Part shown: piece after piece, positions 61,231-64,000 of the stretch
Position numbering within the stretch: position 1 is the stretch's first letter
How the letters are laid out: every line of letters starts with the position of its first letter
NCBI GenBank assembly: GCA_958299035.1
Contig: CATQJL010000201.1
Coordinates: forward strand, 33,298 to 97,297
Direction of reading: 5' to 3'
DNA length: 64,000 nt
Source of the DNA: Cylicocyclus nassatus
Taxonomy: Eukaryota > Nematoda > Chromadorea > Rhabditida > Strongylidae
Position numbers and translations under genes: made by a program
Notes under the pieces: generated by a model
What the model saw: only the letters and a program-made list of their open reading frames with translations
Told to the model about the DNA's origin: nothing
Databases searched by the model: none

Positions 61231-64000
61231 TAGCGATACGTTAAGCTTCCGGAATCTCTTCGCTTAAGAGAATTGGATGTATTTAGAAGATTTTACGAGC
61301 TAAAAAAGCCCTCTGTTGTTCAATGCACAGCTTATTTCAAGGGATATTTATCAAAGCGCCCGAGCTATAAGCTGAGATACGCAACTTTAGTAATTAGAGT
61401 CGTACCGATACGTTAAGCTTTCTGAATCTTATCGCATAAGAGAACCGGATGTTTTTGAAAGATTTTACGAGCTAAAAAAGCCCTCTGTTGTTCAATGCAC
61501 AGCTTATTTCAAGGGATATTTATCAAAGCGCCCGAGCTATAAGCTGAGATAAGTATCTTTAGTCCTTAGAGTCGTAGCGATACCTTAAGCTTCCCAATTC
61601 TTTTCGCATAAGAGAACTGGATGTTTTTGGAAGATTTTGCGAGCTAAAAAAGCCCTCTGTTGTTCAATGCACAGCTTATTTCAAGGGATAATTATCAAAG
61701 CGCCCGAGCTATAAGCTGAGATACGTATCTTTAGTCCTTAGAGTGGTAGCGATACGTTAAGCTTCCGGAATCTCTTCGCTTAAGAGAACTGGATGTATTT
61801 AGAAGATTTTACGAGCTAAAAAAGCCCTCTGTTGTTCAATGCACAGCTTATTTCAAGGGATATTTATCAAAGCGCCCGAGCTATAAGCTGAGATACGCAA
61901 CTTTAGTAATTAGAGTCGTACCGATACGTTAAGCTTTCTGAATCTTATCGCATAAGAGAACCGGATGTTTTTGAAAGATTTTACGAGCTAAAAAAGCCCT
62001 CTGTTGTTCAATGCACAGCTTATTTCAAGGGATAATTATCAAAGCGCCCGAGCTATAAGCTGAGATACGTATCTTTAGTCCTTAGAGTGGTAGCGATACG
62101 TTAAGCTTCCGGAATCTCTTCGCTTAAGAGAACTGGATGTATTTAGAAGATTTTACGAGCTAAAAAAGCCCTCTGTTGTTCAATGCACAGCTTATTTCAA
62201 GGGATATTTATCAAAGCTCCCGAGCTATAAGCTGAGATACGTATCTTTAGTCCTTAGAGTGGTAGCGATACGTTAAGCTTCCGGAATCTCTTCGCTTAAG
62301 AGAACCGGATGTTTTTGAAAGATTTTACGAGCTAAAAAAGCCCTCTGTTGTTCAATGCACAGCTTATTTCAAGGGATATTTATCAAAGCGCCCGAGCTAT
62401 AAGCTGAGATACGTATCTTTAGTCCTTAGAGTCGTAGCGATACCTTAAGCTTCCCAATTCTTTTCGCATAAGAGAACTGGATGTTTTTGGAAGATTTTGC
62501 GAGCTAAAAAAGCCCTCTGTTGTTCAATGCACAGCTTATTTCAAGGGATAATTATCAAAGCGCCCGAGCTATAAGCTGAGATACGTATCTTTAGTCCTTA
62601 GAGTGGTAGCGATACGTTAAGCTTCCGGAATCTCTTCGCTTAAGAGAATTGGATGTATTTAGAAGATTTTACAAGCTAAAAAAGCCCTCTGTTGTTCAAT
62701 GCACAGCTTATTTCAAGGGATATTTATCAAAGCGCCCGAGCTATAAGCTGAGATAAGTATCTTTAGTCCTTAGAGTCGTAGCGATACCTTAAGCTTCCCA
62801 ATTCTTTTCGCATAAGAGAACTGGATGTTTTTGGAAGATTTTGCGAGCTAAAAAAGCCCTCTGTTGTTCAATGCACAGCTTATTTCAAGGGATAATTATC
62901 AAAGCGCCCGAGCTATAAGCTGAGATACGTATCTTTAGTCCTTAGAGTGGTAGCGATACGTTAAGCTTCCGGAATCTCTTCGCTTAAGAGAATTGGATGT
63001 ATTTAGAAGATTTTACGAGCTAAAAAAGCCCTCTGTTGTTCAATGCACAGCTTATTTCAAGGGATATTTATCAAAGCGCCCGAGCTATAAGCTGAGATAC
63101 GCAACTTTAGTAATTAGAGTCGTACCGATACGTTAAGCTTTCTGAATCTTATCGCATAAGAGAACCGGATGTTTTTGAAAGATTTTACGAGCTAAAAAAG
63201 CCCTCTGTTGTTCAATGCACAGCTTATTTCAAGGGATAATTATCAAAGCGCCCGAGCTATAAGCTGAGATACGTATCTTTAGTCCTTAGAGTGGTAGCGA
63301 TACGTTAAGCTTCCGGAATCTCTTCGCTTAAGAGAACTGGATGTATTTAGAAGATTTTACGAGCTAAAAAAGCCCTCTGTTGTTCAATGCACAGCTTATT
63401 TCAAGGGATATTTATCAAAGCTCCCGAGCTATAAGCTGAGATACGTATCTTTAGTCCTTAGAGTGGTAGCGATACGTTAAGCTTCCGGAATCTCTTCGCT
63501 TAAGAGAACCGGATGTTTTTGAAAGATTTTACGAGCTAAAAAAGCCCTCTGTTGTTCAATGCACAGCTTATTTCAAGGGATATTTATCAAAGCGCCCGAG
63601 CTATAAGCTGAGATACGTATCTTTAGTCCTTAGAGTCGTAGCGATACCTTAAGCTTCCCAATTCTTTTCGCATAAGAGAACTGGATGTTTTTGGAAGATT
63701 TTGCGAGCTAAAAAAGCCCTCTGTTGTTCAATGCACAGCTTATTTCAAGGGATAATTATCAAAGCGCCCGAGCTATAAGCTGAGATACGTATCTTTAGTC
63801 CTTAGAGTGGTAGCGATACGTTAAGCTTCCGGAATCTCTTCGCTTAAGAGAATTGGATGTATTTAGAAGATTTTACAAGCTAAAAAAGCCCTCTGTTGTT
63901 CAATGCACAGCTTATTTCAAGGGATATTTATCAAAGCGCCCGAGCTATAAGCTGAGATAAGTATCTTTAGTCCTTAGAGTCGTAGCGATACCTTAAGCTT

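Larger units (their letters stand above)
12931..64000 (+). repeat. 172 bp satellite array, about 297 units
   Basis: A 171-172 bp unit repeats without a break in orientation to the window end. The common segments are AGCTTCC, a TCGC-centred hairpin, GATGTNTNT, CGAGCTAAAA, CTCTGTTGTT, CAGCTTATTT, TCAAAGCGCCC, CTATAAGCTGAG, and then either TACGTATCTTTAGTCC or TACGCAACTTTAGTAA. The second ending is coupled to the following CTTTCTGAATC segment, so at least two diverged unit families interleave. Most units contain one AAGCTT, predicting a 172 bp HindIII ladder. The 171 bp form has AAAAAGGACTC in place of AAAAAAGCCCTC. The unit size suits one nucleosome and the array could be centromeric or pericentromeric, but I do not recognise the family. 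I see no gene, transposon or RNA gene in it. Confidence 0.97.
58600..64000 (+). repeat. Seven-unit (1204 bp) higher-order repeat
   Basis: The form GAGATAAGTATC (A for C in TACGTATC) occurs at about 52606, 54496, 55184, 57075, 57763, 58623, 59311, 60515, 61548, 62752 and 63956. The intervals are 688 (4 units), 860 (5), 1204 (7) and about 1890 (11). From 59311 on, 7-unit spacing dominates, and the GAGCCATAAG form at 58090, 59638 and 60842 also shows 9- and 7-unit steps. This is the most homogeneous part of the array. Confidence 0.85.

Noticed and set aside
12931..64000. Human-type alpha satellite, because of the ~171 bp unit
   Set aside because: Only the length agrees; I see no sequence resemblance to the alphoid consensus.
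12931..64000. CENP-B box
   Set aside because: The TTCGCATAAGAG segment fits TTCGNNNNA but is not followed by NNCGGG at the required spacing in any family I checked.
12931..64000. CRISPR array
   Set aside because: There are no unique spacers between short repeats; the whole 172 bp unit is repeated, and the genome is evidently eukaryotic.

Overview
This window holds two abutting tandem-repeat arrays and no credible protein-coding gene. It looks like eukaryotic nuclear heterochromatin. The left part carries tRNA genes with internal A and B boxes, oligo-T ends and a tRNA-Glu sequence of animal type. The right part is a nucleosome-sized (about 172 bp) satellite with higher-order structure. I read the source as probably a metazoan but cannot name the species.

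Region 1 (1-12766): a head-to-tail array of 357-364 bp units. Each complete unit has one tRNA-Glu(UUC) gene on the minus strand, 35 genes in all, plus a truncated last unit. Twenty-four copies share the same intact cloverleaf. Six carry C instead of the near-invariant U33, three have a C49-C65 mismatch in the T stem, and two carry U38. Shared markers show block duplication, with an 8-unit period of 2870 bp between about 2.3 and 8.2 kb, so the array evolves by unequal exchange or gene conversion.

Region 2 (12767-13400): a sharp junction. The last tRNA unit stops at 12766. After about 9 bp of unassigned sequence comes one satellite unit in reverse orientation (12776-12930), which meets the forward array head to head. 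This gives an inverted repeat with about 115 bp arms and a 40 bp centre. The first forward units are more diverged than those deeper in the array.

Region 3 (12931-64000): about 51 kb of the 172 bp satellite, all in one orientation, roughly 297 units (length divided by unit size, not counted one by one). It is interrupted once by a 9-copy 20 bp minisatellite (14051-14230) followed by a short reversed satellite scrap. Private variants recur at fixed offsets (1031, 2917, 4118, 7035, 2660, 516, 5629 and 1204 bp), showing nested higher-order repeats. Five units share one 44 bp deletion and one unit has a 58 bp deletion.

The most important technical observation is at 61082-61107. Twenty-six bases match the reverse complement of the SMART-type amplification adapter, and they replace satellite sequence without changing the unit length. 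This is almost certainly a library artefact left in the assembly, and it suggests low-input amplified long-read sequencing. The assembly around 61.1 kb, and arguably the exact repeat order elsewhere, should be treated with caution.

No new enzyme system or defence system is visible. The biologically interesting points are the large single-isoacceptor tRNA array, its clustered variant copies, and its direct contact with a satellite array, which raises the untested possibility of a TFIIIC-type chromatin boundary.
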